From Steinernema hermaphroditum (lineage: Eukaryota > Nematoda > Chromadorea > Rhabditida > Steinernematidae), in assembly GCA_030435675.1 (NCBI GenBank), contig CM059621.1, positions 5,828,001 through 5,892,000 of the forward strand: DNA of 64,000 bases. Direction: 5' to 3'. Positions within the stretch are counted from its first letter, which is position 1, and every line of letters begins with the position of its first letter. The translations under genes were made by a program, and so were the position numbers. The notes below the pieces were generated by a model that saw nothing but the letters and a program-made list of their open reading frames with translations, was not told the origin of the DNA and searched no databases. Shown one piece after another: positions 55,367 to 64,000 of this stretch.

Positions 55367-57236
55367 ATGAATTGGATCGGTATCTGTATAATCCTCTGCG
55401 CCTATGGCCTTCTGAAGGACTTCCGCCCAAGTGAACCCTACCTCTTCCTCTACCAGAATCAGCACCTCAACATCTCGGAGGATGTCCTTAACGGAGACGT
55501 AATTTTGACACCAAATTCACTCAAGGACCTCTGCTTTCTAGGTCTATCCGTACTGGACCTACAGCTATCTCATCGCTCTTGTGCCTGTCTTCCTCATTAC
55601 CGACCTCGTTCTGTATAAACCCATCCTTCTCTTGGAAAGTGTGTGCTGCGTAGCCGTATGGCTTCTTCTGATTTTTGGGCGGACTGTTTGGTCTCAGCAG
55701 CTAGGCCAAATCCTCTATGGATGGGCGACGGCTGCCGAAGTGGCCTATATTGGCTATATGTATGTGAAAGTGGACAGGGCCAAGTTTGAAAGGTGAGTGG
55801 TCTAACTTCAACTGTCATTAAGTAGAGCTGGCAAGCTAGCTGGCCACTTTTGGAATAAAGAATCCAGGATTTAGATTTAAGAGCCTATCTTATGGGCATT
55901 TTTTCGGCTTGAATCGGAAGTAGCTCTGAAGGATTTTCAGTTGAGGGGAACACCATCTGACTTCCTCACCGTTTAATAGTCGCTTCAATTGAAACCAACT
56001 ATATTGTGATTCTAACAGTCATTTTCCTTATCCCATCCCTTACAGAGTAACCGTTTACACTCGCGCTGCTCTTCAAGGAAGTCGCCTCCTCAGCTACTTG
56101 ATCAGTCAGCCGATCGTCATCTTCCACTGGGGCACCTACCTCACCCTCAACTACATCTCGCTTGGGAGCCTTCTTCTAACAGTCATCTTCGCGCTTCTCC
56201 TACCAAATGTCAAATGGCAAAGCGTCGTTCTCAGAAGCTCCCAATCGGATGAAAGTACGTAGCAGTCCTTTTTTTGATTGGTAACGTTTATTTCGTAGAA
56301 GAAGACGTCGCTATGTCGGATGACACAAAAAAGGACCAACCCAACACGTACTGGCAATTCGCCCAGTGGCGAGTAACGTACTTATGGCACGACGCCAAGC
56401 AGGTTTACTCAAACACGTTCATGGTCAAGTGGTCCCTCTGGTGGGCGCTGACTATGTGTGGCTATCTCCAGGTATTCCGCACAGTTCACTCAGTACCCGG
56501 TGGACATCTTGAACATTTCAGATTGGTAATTACATTCAAACACTCTGGGCTCAAGTGCAAGATACATCGGAACAGTCTGACGTTTACAATGGCTTTGTCG
56601 AAGCTCTGTGTCCACTTATTTGTGAGTTCATTTCGTAGTTTAACCGTTATGCATGGGGCGATGATCTCAGATTATAAGCATAGTAACGTTCTATTTAATC
56701 TTTCAGCCGGAGGATCTATCCTTCTCCTTCAATGGCTAAAGATCGACTGGAAACGATGGGGAGAGCTCTGGCTCGCACTGGCTGCGCTTCTCGATTTCGC
56801 GCTCCTTTACGTCCTCTCAATGGCAAACGGAATCTGGCTGATGTACTTCATGTACGGCACCTACCACGTCCTCTACCACATCATGATCACCGTCAGTCAG
56901 TACAACTTGGCGACGGGCCTCGTCACTCACAGCTATGGCTTCATTTTCGGACTCAATACGATGGTCGCCTTGGCGTTACAGTCAGCGATGACCTTCGCCG
57001 TTGTGGACAAGCGAGGTCTCGGTCTTCCCATTAGGACCCAGGTTAGTCACCGCTACTATTAAGAGGTCTGAATATTGCCACTTCAGTTCATTATCTATGC
57101 GGGGTACCACGCTCTCATCGCCCTCATCTTCCTTGCTACCGTAATTGGGCGCTTCTCGCATCGTTTGTGCCGTCAGAAAACGCCAAAGACTCCCAAAGAT
57201 CTCGAGGAATCAGTTAATTTACAAGAAGTACAATAA
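55367..57236 (+). CDS. SLC19-family folate/thiamine transporter
   Basis: Seven exons (55367-55498, 55542-55792, 56046-56254, 56299-56471, 56522-56621, 56707-57041, 57087-57236) splice in phase to 449 residues, the usual size for SLC19. Introns are 43-85 nt except the second (253 nt). The diagnostic N-terminus is LLKDFRPSEPYLFLYQN, followed by VYPYWTYSYLIALVPVFLIT. Later landmarks are YGWATAAEVAYIGYMY, YTRAALQGSRLLSYL, LNYISLGSLLL, KWSLWWALTMCGYLQ, NGFVEALCPLISGGSILL and a polar cytoplasmic tail ending in VNLQEVQ. SLC19 proteins are 12-TM plasma-membrane carriers for folate or thiamine; the substrate cannot be decided from sequence alone. A GATA-type site upstream fits intestinal uptake. Confidence 0.92.
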
Positions 57237-57239
57237 AGT

Positions 57240-57770
57240 AGTTGCCACTATTCGTTTCTCAGTTGTTATAGGGAAATTAAATTTGTTCTTTGTCAGGCCT
57301 TTCGCACATGGACGAGAGTGTCGCTTTCCTGTCACGAGAACTGTTGAACTAAACAGGAATGAAGCTGAGGCACACAACCATTGGCATCGATGGCAGTGTC
57401 ACCTTTGTCGTTGGTATAATACGCAAGGTTTCCAGTTGTAAAATGTTTTGGTCCAATTTTCGACCTCTATTCGTCTGATTTTCTTATTTATGGGAAACAA
57501 AAATGGTGACATGGAGTTAAGAGAATATTCTGCCGTGCTCATTCCTCAACGTGTTCAAGTCTTCAGAATGTCGAATGTAGTATTCTAGCGGTGTGTTTAT
57601 CTATATAAGTCCGAATGTTTAAAGGTCATGAAAACTGCACATTAGATGATGATGAATCAGCATCCCACTTACGTACATCCCAAAGGTGACACATCACGTA
57701 CTGGGAAGAAGATCGTTCAAAAATAAGCATTTTGACTGTCGCAATTCGCCGAAAAAAAGTTGTTTTCACC
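57240..57770. other. Intergenic, nothing supported
   Basis: 3' flank of the transporter and promoter of the small peptide gene. A TATATAAG near 57602 has no gene after it that could be supported. Confidence 0.4.
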
Positions 57771-57775
57771 CTCAA

Positions 57776-57783
57776 TATAAAAG
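57776..57783 (+). promoter_or_regulatory. TATA box of the 57.8-kb peptide gene
   Basis: TATAAAAG lies 47 bases before the ATG at 57831. Confidence 0.6.
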
Positions 57784-57830
57784 AGTGCTTTTAGCAGTGG
57801 TCTCCTTCAGAACTGCAAATAGTGTTCGCC

Positions 57831-58074
57831 ATGACGACGTTTCTTTCTGATGGTAGGTGCCAGGTTATATAAGATATTTTACATGCGGACTTCAGAACAA
57901 ATCGCTCAACTCGTCCTCGCCGTCATCTCTTTCTTAGTTGCGATATTTTCCTTGCTTGTTATTGTCCTCATTGCCTACCTAATCGTCACAATTGCTCGCA
58001 CGATCGCCAAACGGAACCGTGCTTCTGCTGCTCTTAACATGCCTTTAACACAAATTGTGGTGACTCGGAAATAA
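57831..58074 (+). CDS. 66-residue single-pass membrane peptide
   Basis: Exon 1 (57831-57852) and exon 2 (57896-58074) are joined across a 43-nt intron and encode MTTFLSDEQIAQ followed by one long hydrophobic segment (residues 13-40, LVLAVISFLVAIFSLLVIVL and on). A basic tail follows (RTIAKRNRASAALN), ending QIVVTRK. The layout suggests a type III or tail-oriented small membrane protein. The TATA box and an AATAAA overlapping the stop support a real short gene. No family was recognised. Confidence 0.6.
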
Positions 58075-58560
58075 AGCAATGTCTCTTAAGCGCTTAGATT
58101 GCGTCTTCAAGTCTCTCGTCATTGATGCACGGGAAGAACTCTCTTCTTGTCTGAGAACTAAAATAATGTCATATCGAAGAGAACGAATAAGAAGCAACGA
58201 TGTCCAGAGGTGAATTCGGATCATGGGGTTGCCGATGGGGTCAAGGATATCTTTGGCTATAGCTCTGGTTGAAAATCCGAGCCACAGCAAGTTTGGGGTT
58301 GATAATCCGAGGCGCAGTAACAGCCACGACGCCCAATAAAATAATAAGTTTAATCTATTTACCACTGTTGGCCAGAAATGGTAATTTGTTTCGTTCTGTA
58401 ATACTTTCGACCCATAATCCGATATTATCACGGTAAACAGTGTGAATTTTTCACCAGTTGCGATAGTTAAATGTAAACATATTCAAGAATTCGTCCTGAT
58501 AACAAGCGAACGATCAAACACGTAACTCTAAGATCGATGCGAGACTAGGGGCGAACGGTA
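58075..58560. other. Intergenic, nothing supported
   Basis: A diverged 31-bp tandem pair (GAAAATCCGAGCCACAG / GATAATCCGAGGCGCAG, about 58269-58322) is present. The minus-strand 128-residue frame starts with GTG and has no domain. Confidence 0.35.
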
Positions 58561-58565
58561 GGCCT

Positions 58566-58767
58566 AGGTGAGTATATTAACGGTGAAAAATACTAGGTGC
58601 CCTGACGCAGATTGTCGGATCGTGACGGTTACCGCAGGTACTTGGGAAACTTGGGAAACATCGGTGAGAAACGATGCTACGTTGGCGAGAAAGGATGTCG
58701 CATCTCTTTTGACGGACGTAGAGCATGTTAGGGCACCTAGTATTTTGCACCGTTAATATACTCACCT
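58566..58767. mobile_element. 202-bp palindromic MITE
   Basis: The ends are about 41-bp inverted repeats with only two mismatches (AGGTGAGTATATTAACGG...AAATACTAGGTGCCCT), so the two strands carry mirror-image frames both starting MSILTV. The target duplication is not clear. Part of the interior (GAGAAACGATG...GAGAAAGGATG) recurs in diverged form at 59540-59600. Confidence 0.8.
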
Positions 58768-59027
58768 GGTCCTATCAATTACCCCTAGTTTGATTGACCG
58801 TCGCATGAGTCGCATGATTGACCGTTCCCTTGTAAGTTGTGTTCATTGTATGTCAGTCAAGAGATACGTTACATGTTGGAATAAGAGAGGCTGTCAATAA
58901 ATGTAAACATATCCACAAATCCCTTGTTTTTCCATTTTGGACCCGAGTGATGTGGGATGCAGTTAATAACGACAACAGCGCGATCTGTGCTACGGATTAA
59001 CGCTCATAATTACTTCCGTCCTATCCA

Positions 59028-59034
59028 TATAAAT
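59028..59034 (+). promoter_or_regulatory. TATA box of the His/Gly-rich peptide gene
   Basis: TATAAAT lies 35 bases before the ATG at 59070. Confidence 0.6.
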
Positions 59035-59069
59035 ACCCATCGCTCTACCCCCCACACCAACGATCCAAA

Positions 59070-59279
59070 ATGCGTCTCTTCGCCGTTCTCCTCCTCGTCT
59101 TCCTCATCGTCGCCGGTGTGTTCGGCCAGGAACCCGCGAAGCCCGAAGACGAAAAGCACGAAGGAAAGGAAGGCGCCGGCGCTGAGCACCACCGCAAGGA
59201 AGGCGAGGGCCACCAAGGAGGTGGAAATTACAAAGGCGGCCAAGAACACCACCATCATGAAACGACTCCTCAACCCTAA
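59070..59279 (+). CDS. Secreted His/Gly/Glu-rich peptide
   Basis: An intronless 69-residue frame with a clear signal peptide (MRLFAVLLLVFLIVAGVFG). The mature part is highly charged and low-complexity: EPAKPEDEKHEGKEGAGAEH, then GEGHQGGGNYKGGQ, then a run of four histidines before the end ETTPQP. Several histidines could bind metal ions, and Gly/His-rich peptides are often antimicrobial or matrix-related; both are inference. Start choice is supported by the TATA box 35 bases upstream. Codon use is GC-rich at third positions, typical of strongly expressed nematode genes. Confidence 0.7.
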   Translation: MRLFAVLLLVFLIVAGVFGQEPAKPEDEKHEGKEGAGAEHHRKEGEGHQGGGNYKGGQEHHHHETTPQP

Positions 59280-59519
59280 ATGAACGGAAATGTCGTATTT
59301 TATCAGTATGCATGTGCTACTTATTGTTGACTGAATTTATTTGCATGAAAGATTATTGCTTTCGAAGGTGACTTGATGACTTATCAACGAGCACAGATGA
59401 CAGTAAAATACATCAAAGAAAATGCTATGTATATGAACAAAAAAACTCAAGGTGTTGTTTTGGCTTCTCAGTGTTCGTGTGTGCCTTCTATAGATGCGGC
59501 CTGGTAGATCTTTGTTCAA

Positions 59520-59810
59520 GCATGTACTGAGGAAATTGGGAATGACCGGTAAGAAACGAAGGTCACATCAGTGAGAAAGGATAACATGGCCCTTTTTAAC
59601 TTGTCTAGAGTGCCCACTTCGCCGCTTCGACGTTCGCGCAAACTAATGGGATCGCTGCATTCTCTTCGGATTCGTCTGCTTCTCCGAAATCAGAAGAAAA
59701 TCAGCGACCACGGTGTGATATTGTTTTTCTCTGTGCATATATGAGACGTCCTGCACGGTGTAAGCCGTTGATTCGGGAAGATAAATCGTGTAAAAAAAAT
59801 CTAGAGTGTC
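59520..59810 (+). repeat. Relics related to 58.6-kb MITE and 37.8-kb gene-like repeat
   Basis: 59540-59600 resembles the MITE interior (GTAAGAAACGAAGG...GTGAGAAAGGATAAC). 59656-59800 resembles the end of the broken frame at 38.0-38.1 kb (DIV... then KPLI..E.KS). Both are diverged. No intact gene. Confidence 0.4.
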
Positions 59811-59849
59811 CATGGGTCGTATCTTGTAGTAATACACTCAGGTAGTAGT

Positions 59850-60060
59850 ACTTCTGTGCCAAATTTCAGTCGATTCGGTTGGTGGCACCTTTTTTCGGTT
59901 GTTTTTTTTTGGAAACCCAATGGTCTTTTTTTCACATCTGGCCTTTATATTTGTAACGTAGAAATGAGCTCGTGGCGTCGCTATGTGGGCAGACAAGCCA
60001 ATGAGTTATATCTACCTTCTGCATGTCCTCATTGTTATAGTACATAACCAATTGGTATCA
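59850..60060 (-). repeat. Inverted fragment of the 41.1-kb dispersed repeat
   Basis: Read on the minus strand it aligns with 41565-41680. Shared blocks on the plus strand are CACATCTGGCCTTTAT and GAGCTCGTGGCGTCGCTATG, against CACATTTGGCCACTAT and AACTCGTGGAGTCACTATG. Confidence 0.6.
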
Positions 60061-60282
60061 TTTGCATCGAGGACCACATTATGCACTGCAACCAGCTTTC
60101 ATATATGCGTCAAAAAGTTGCACTTCATTCTCGTGATACAAACACAAGTGATAGGATTTTTTTTGACAGATTGCGTAGATCGCGAGAAAGGAGAGCAAGA
60201 TATAAGCCTTATTGTGAAAAGAGGCGAAAAGTACTGAATCTGAAAAGACTTAATCGACTGTAACAGAAACATCTTCATCACT

Positions 60283-61242
60283 TCATCCCATTGCATGCAC
60301 TCTGTATTTGTTCATTTTCAACAAATTCTTCATCATCCGTTTAGCTGCGATATAATATGGCTTGAAGGTCACAATGGCTACAACGGAATAGATTGCTCCG
60401 TGATTCATGAGAGCAAATATGCACACCATGACAATTTATTGGCTGTAGCGAATGTGAGGAGAAAGCGCACAGAGAAGACATATGACGAGAGGGACACATC
60501 CGAAGATGACATGCACCGCAGTGTTGATCCAAAGGTATGAAAGAAACCTCCGATGGAGTTCCAGCGTCTGTTTGCACAACAAATTCTTCATTTTGCGCAA
60601 ATGACGCCAGAGAAGAATAGAAAAAGTCACTTTCACTGAAATAGTTGCGACTATGGTCGCAAGGAAGCCTACAGCCATGGCATTTTTCCGCCATCCATAG
60701 GGCCACGAGCAGAAGGCACGTTCTCGTGGGGGGAGTTTCTCCTTGTCAGGGTAGCTGTCGTAGGAGATGAAGAATTGACTGTAGAAGAAAACGCCTGCCG
60801 AACAAAGGCAAAAGTGCAGAAAAGCACAAAATCCAAATATCCATTTTGTTTTTATCTTTTTCGTGATGCTTGGATTAGCGAAAGAGAAATACCGGTAAGG
60901 AAAGGCGAATGATAGTCCCAGGGCACAGTTCAGAATACAGGCGAAAGTCGCAGCGAACAAAACATGACTAACATATTCGTTATCTATGAGAAGACCGATA
61001 GGTCCATCAGCTCGAAAGCATTCTGCCGGAAATAGAGGATAAATGTGTAAAATGGCTGCGAAGACGTTGCCCAGTAAATTCCAAGTCATGACGTTCAGAA
61101 TGAAGTAGGGCAGCGCGTCCATGTTCTTCGGTGAATGCCGAATGACAATGTACATTGATAGGATTTTCAGTGGAAAGTGGACGATAGAACTAATGTCCAG
61201 CGCACGATTGAAGACCAGGTCGATTACGCCGGCGGATGTCAT
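60283..61242 (-). pseudogene. Str-superfamily chemoreceptor broken by a stop before TM7
   Basis: A single-exon paralogue of the receptor at 38.8-39.7 kb. The start MTSAGVIDLVFNRALD aligns with MSESEIFEQLFNRAAD without gaps. It shares IRHSPKNMDALPYFILN, ECFRADGPIG, LSFAFPYRYF and KQTLELHRRFLSYL. Codon 269 is TAA (60436-60438) after SPHIRYSQ. The same frame then continues for 50 codons with IVMVCIFALMNHGAIYSVV and TFKPYY, which match TM7 of the paralogue, to a TGA at 60283-60285. One nonsense change therefore removes TM7 while the remainder is still recognisable. A truncated six-TM product, a strain allele or a base error are alternatives. Confidence 0.85.
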
Positions 61243-61269
61243 GTTCAAAAGCGCGTCTTGAAACAAACT

Positions 61270-63383
61270 CCGGAAAGTATCGAATGAAGAATTGGACTAA
61301 GCGCTCGTGGGCAGCGTAACCGATTGTCTTGTTTTCGTCGACAGGCAGTAAGTGTCAAAATTCGATTGAATTAATATATGCAGGACTAAACAGAATTTGT
61401 TCGTTTCACCCCACACGAAATATCCGGCTTCATCGATGTGATTGTTATGTATTTGGTTGCTAAGTTTAAAGCGGGTAAATATGTTCTATTTTCGCTATGT
61501 TTACTAGATTGTCGCTTTCCTAAGTGCAGTTGAAGTACAGTTCTTGAGTTCTTGAGTGCAGTATATAGAGCAAAGATCACCGAAGAAGCAATCAGCCTTT
61601 CATACTATTTGTTAACACACACGACGACGGTTACTTGCAGAAACATGCACAAAGACAAAAACAAGATAGCGAGCAAAATCAAGGAAAACGGTAAAAGAGT
61701 TCAGCATCACGATTTGAATTTAGGATCGTGACGGCGACGGCAACAAACCATCATGGATCTGTATTTGAAAGTCTTGCCAAGAAGCTCTTCACCACCGCCC
61801 GTCTTCACACGTTCAAGATGAAGCCAACGCCTGAACTTTGAAGTCTGCACAATGAACCGCTCCGATTATGGTTTCCTCACTTCATCCGCTGTGGTCCGCC
61901 TGTGCTTCTAGCAAAATCTTCGTACAATTTACAATATAAGTTGGACGTCAAAGAGTGCAAGAACACTATCCCGACGACAACGATGAACTCTTAACGAACG
62001 AAAGAAAAATCTGTGCCCAAGCTGTCTAGCATAGGTCCAAAGCTCAACTGTCTGAAAATAGACCTAAGCTTAGGCTTGGCTTAAGCTGTCTAGCATGGGC
62101 TCAAAGGTCAACTGTCTGAGAATAAGCCTAGCCCCCCCCCCCCTCTTTGCATATGTTCTAGACCTAGGCTGGGCTTAGGCTATCTAGATATTTCTGGTTG
62201 CGGGCGAGCGAAGCAAATCCACCATTCATTTTCGTGCAAGAGCGTCGCTTGGCTTGTACCGTCAGAAAGGTCTCACCACATTTTTTCTAAAGACCGTCAG
62301 TGGCTGGGGCGCAAGCGGAAGTTCCGTCACAACAATCGGGAACAGCTAAAATGGAATTATCCGATTACAACATACCTATGTATCTCTATGCTATGTACTT
62401 TAGGCATGTCGCGGCACTTTAGGCTCATGTGCAGTTATCTTTGGATTGTTTAAATGGTGTGTAGTATTGTTATTTTGTATTGTTTTCAAGTTTTTAATCT
62501 TTTGTTTTCGTTTCCGCAAATTCAACGGGTAAATACAGCGCGTGTCTTCAGGTATGTGTTATTTGCCGATTTACTTGGCCACTTGAGAATCACTGAAACA
62601 ATTGTCGATGAAAAGGATATCCTCTCCTTTTTGAGAACGACATCATTTTTGATGTGTCTATATTTAGTTATTGGCACAAACACTTCATGACCTTACGGTC
62701 ATTAATAATATTTTTTGATATTTCAGCACATTAGCCATCAAGGCATTAAAATAATAACACAATTGTTGAAACGAACGCCTATCCTACAGGGAATACCGAT
62801 GTGAATGAATCAAATTATTTTGAGTACATAAGCCATGTTTTTCAGACTTTTAATCTGATTTGCTGTAACGTTCGTCAAGCGACCTTGTACAGCCAAAATA
62901 CGTTTAAATGCTTTTTGTGCCAACGTCACACCGGAGAGTTCAGCGAAGAAAAATGAGAATGAACTCTTTCTTGTCACACTCACATAACGCGAGCAAATTT
63001 GCAAACTGATTTTTCCATTAGCGTGTCAATATTTTGTACTTCGTTGAACAACTCTAATAATCACTAGTGACTTTTCATCATTTCATCTCCAAACGTGTTG
63101 TCGTCTTCAGTATGATGCCCCGCACGTGCACAATTGGAAAACGGACGAATGTTGGGGCGCTAGCACAACGTGACGGAAAGCCACGCCCGCCATAAATGCA
63201 ATTTTGAGTTCGTATTAGATACGAAACAACTCGTAATTTTGCTTCTTATAATTTATATGTGGTTTCTGTTGCGCTCCGTTGGTCTCGATCTATGCGATCC
63301 GAAATAGGAGACACTGTTAGACAGTTGTCCCGTACATCGTTGTTTCAACTTCTAATGCTAACATCTAATTTTTAGAAATTGCG
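61270..63383. other. Long intergenic region, nothing coding supported
   Basis: About 2.1 kb of low coding potential. It includes a 64-bp tandem pair and a C homopolymer near 62.1 kb (listed separately). Short hydrophobic frames such as 62454-62690 have no start context, splice signal or family match. Confidence 0.45.
62019..62187 (+). repeat. 64-bp tandem repeat, two and a part copies, plus poly-C run
   Basis: AAGCTGTCTAGCATRGG recurs at 62019 and 62083, and a third partial copy (GACCTAGGCTGGGCTTAGGC) follows about 62161. They are separated by a run of about ten C. Direct observation. Confidence 0.6.
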
Positions 63384-64000
63384 ATGCCCAGCGACGCCAT
63401 CGGCTCGTTGCTCTACTATCTGATCGCTGGAGTCGGCCTCATTTTTGGACTGTTCTTCATCTACATTGTCGTCACTAAATCGCCGCCAACTTTACGAGTT
63501 TATCGAAACACGATCTTGAACCTGGTCGTATGGTACATGATAGCGATGTTCACCTTCGGCTTCATGCAACAGCCCATCAACACAATGTACGAGGGCAGAT
63601 CATGTCCAAAATTCGTTGGACTCGTCTCCTACTTCGATCGGAATGTCCACGTGGCTGTTACAGTAGCCATCGGGATCAGCTGCGAAAATACAGTGCTGGC
63701 GATGTGCATATGCTTCTTCTACCGCTACGATCAAATACGGGGTCTTAACGCTACGGTCACCTCGCGCAGTTCGTACCGAATGCTCATTTGTGGAGCTATT
63801 CATGTTGTCGGCTCACTCGTATCTGGTATGGGGTGCTACCTTCTTATTTCGTCCGCCAATCTCGTGAAAAGCGATGGAGCTTACATGATGTGCTTCGAGG
63901 ATTCGAACTATTCTTTGGTAGCCGCGCTAAACTTCGTGGAGGGTCTCGCTATTACAGTCGCAGCTGCAACCATCACAGTGCTCAGTGTGAAGAGTATCCG
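63384..64000 (+). CDS. Chemoreceptor, Str superfamily, cut by window end
   Basis: An open frame from ATG runs off the right edge with 205 codons visible. It starts MPSDAIGSLLYYLIAGVGLI (TM1) followed by the signature VVTKSPPTLRVYRNTILNL and VW. Later segments include CPKFVGLVSYFDRNVHVAV, SCENTVLAMCICFFYRYDQI after TM3, and hydrophobic TM4 and TM5 stretches (HVVGSLVSGMGCYLLI, VEGLAITVAAATITVL). A TTTTTAG ends eight bases before the ATG and may be a spliced-leader or intron acceptor. It is predicted to be a sensory chemoreceptor; no defect in the visible part. Confidence 0.8.
   Translation, partial: MPSDAIGSLLYYLIAGVGLIFGLFFIYIVVTKSPPTLRVYRNTILNLVVWYMIAMFTFGFMQQPINTMYEGRSCPKFVGLVSYFDRNVHVAVTVAIGISCENTVLAMCICFFYRYDQIRGLNATVTSRSSYRMLICGAIHVVGSLVSGMGCYLLISSANLVKSDGAYMMCFEDSNYSLVAALNFVEGLAITVAAATITVLSVKSI

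Noticed and set aside
58045..58431. 128-residue minus-strand frame with hydrophobic stretches
   Set aside because: GTG start, overlaps the 3' end of a supported gene, and includes a local tandem repeat; no domain or signal.

Overview
The window reads as nuclear DNA of a small-genome nematode. The evidence is a set of seven-transmembrane chemoreceptor genes of the nematode Str-superfamily and srt types, a ground-like domain protein, an SLC19 vitamin transporter, very short GT-AG introns (mostly 38-50 nt), TATA-driven genes for small secreted peptides, candidate spliced-leader acceptors, and extended TGATAA (ELT-2-type) sites in front of likely gut genes. Compact introns and gene style would fit a rhabditid such as Steinernema, but the species is inference. 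The ORF starts used here were re-checked for ATG, and several were moved.

Layout. Positions 1-27955 are one uninterrupted head-to-tail satellite of a 173-bp monomer. There are about 161 full copies, the array is open at the left edge and truncated at the right, and it carries larger 6- and 8-monomer duplications plus one corrupted patch near 19.2 kb. A junction zone (28-29.3 kb) holds three TTGCGCAA palindromes, a GC-rich island and a fragment of a dispersed repeat. From 29.6 to 34.9 kb lie small secreted-peptide genes, including a pair of paralogues ending in a Cys-loop plus Gly-Arg, and an Asn/Gly/Ala repeat protein encoded by a coding minisatellite.

From 34.9 to 42 kb mobile elements alternate with genes. 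There are two hAT-type elements with perfect 8-bp target duplications, a small TA-flanked MITE, a complete mariner-like MITE with perfect 26-bp ends, a small two-exon gene and a chemoreceptor. From 42 to 50 kb there is a gut-type S1 protease, an incompletely resolved membrane-anchored gene, an intact chemoreceptor, an srt chemoreceptor broken by one in-frame stop, and a nematode-type hypothetical gene.

From 50.7 to 59.3 kb there is a 10-exon coiled-coil gene with a tandemly copied mini-exon, a ground-like protein, a seven-exon SLC19 transporter, a 66-residue membrane peptide, a palindromic MITE and a His/Gly-rich peptide. From 60.3 kb to the end there is a second chemoreceptor pseudogene (one stop before TM7) and the start of another intact receptor.

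No operon is evident. The genes are independent and mostly small. The functional themes are environmental sensing, secreted peptides and gut digestion/uptake. No CRISPR, tRNA or rRNA was seen.
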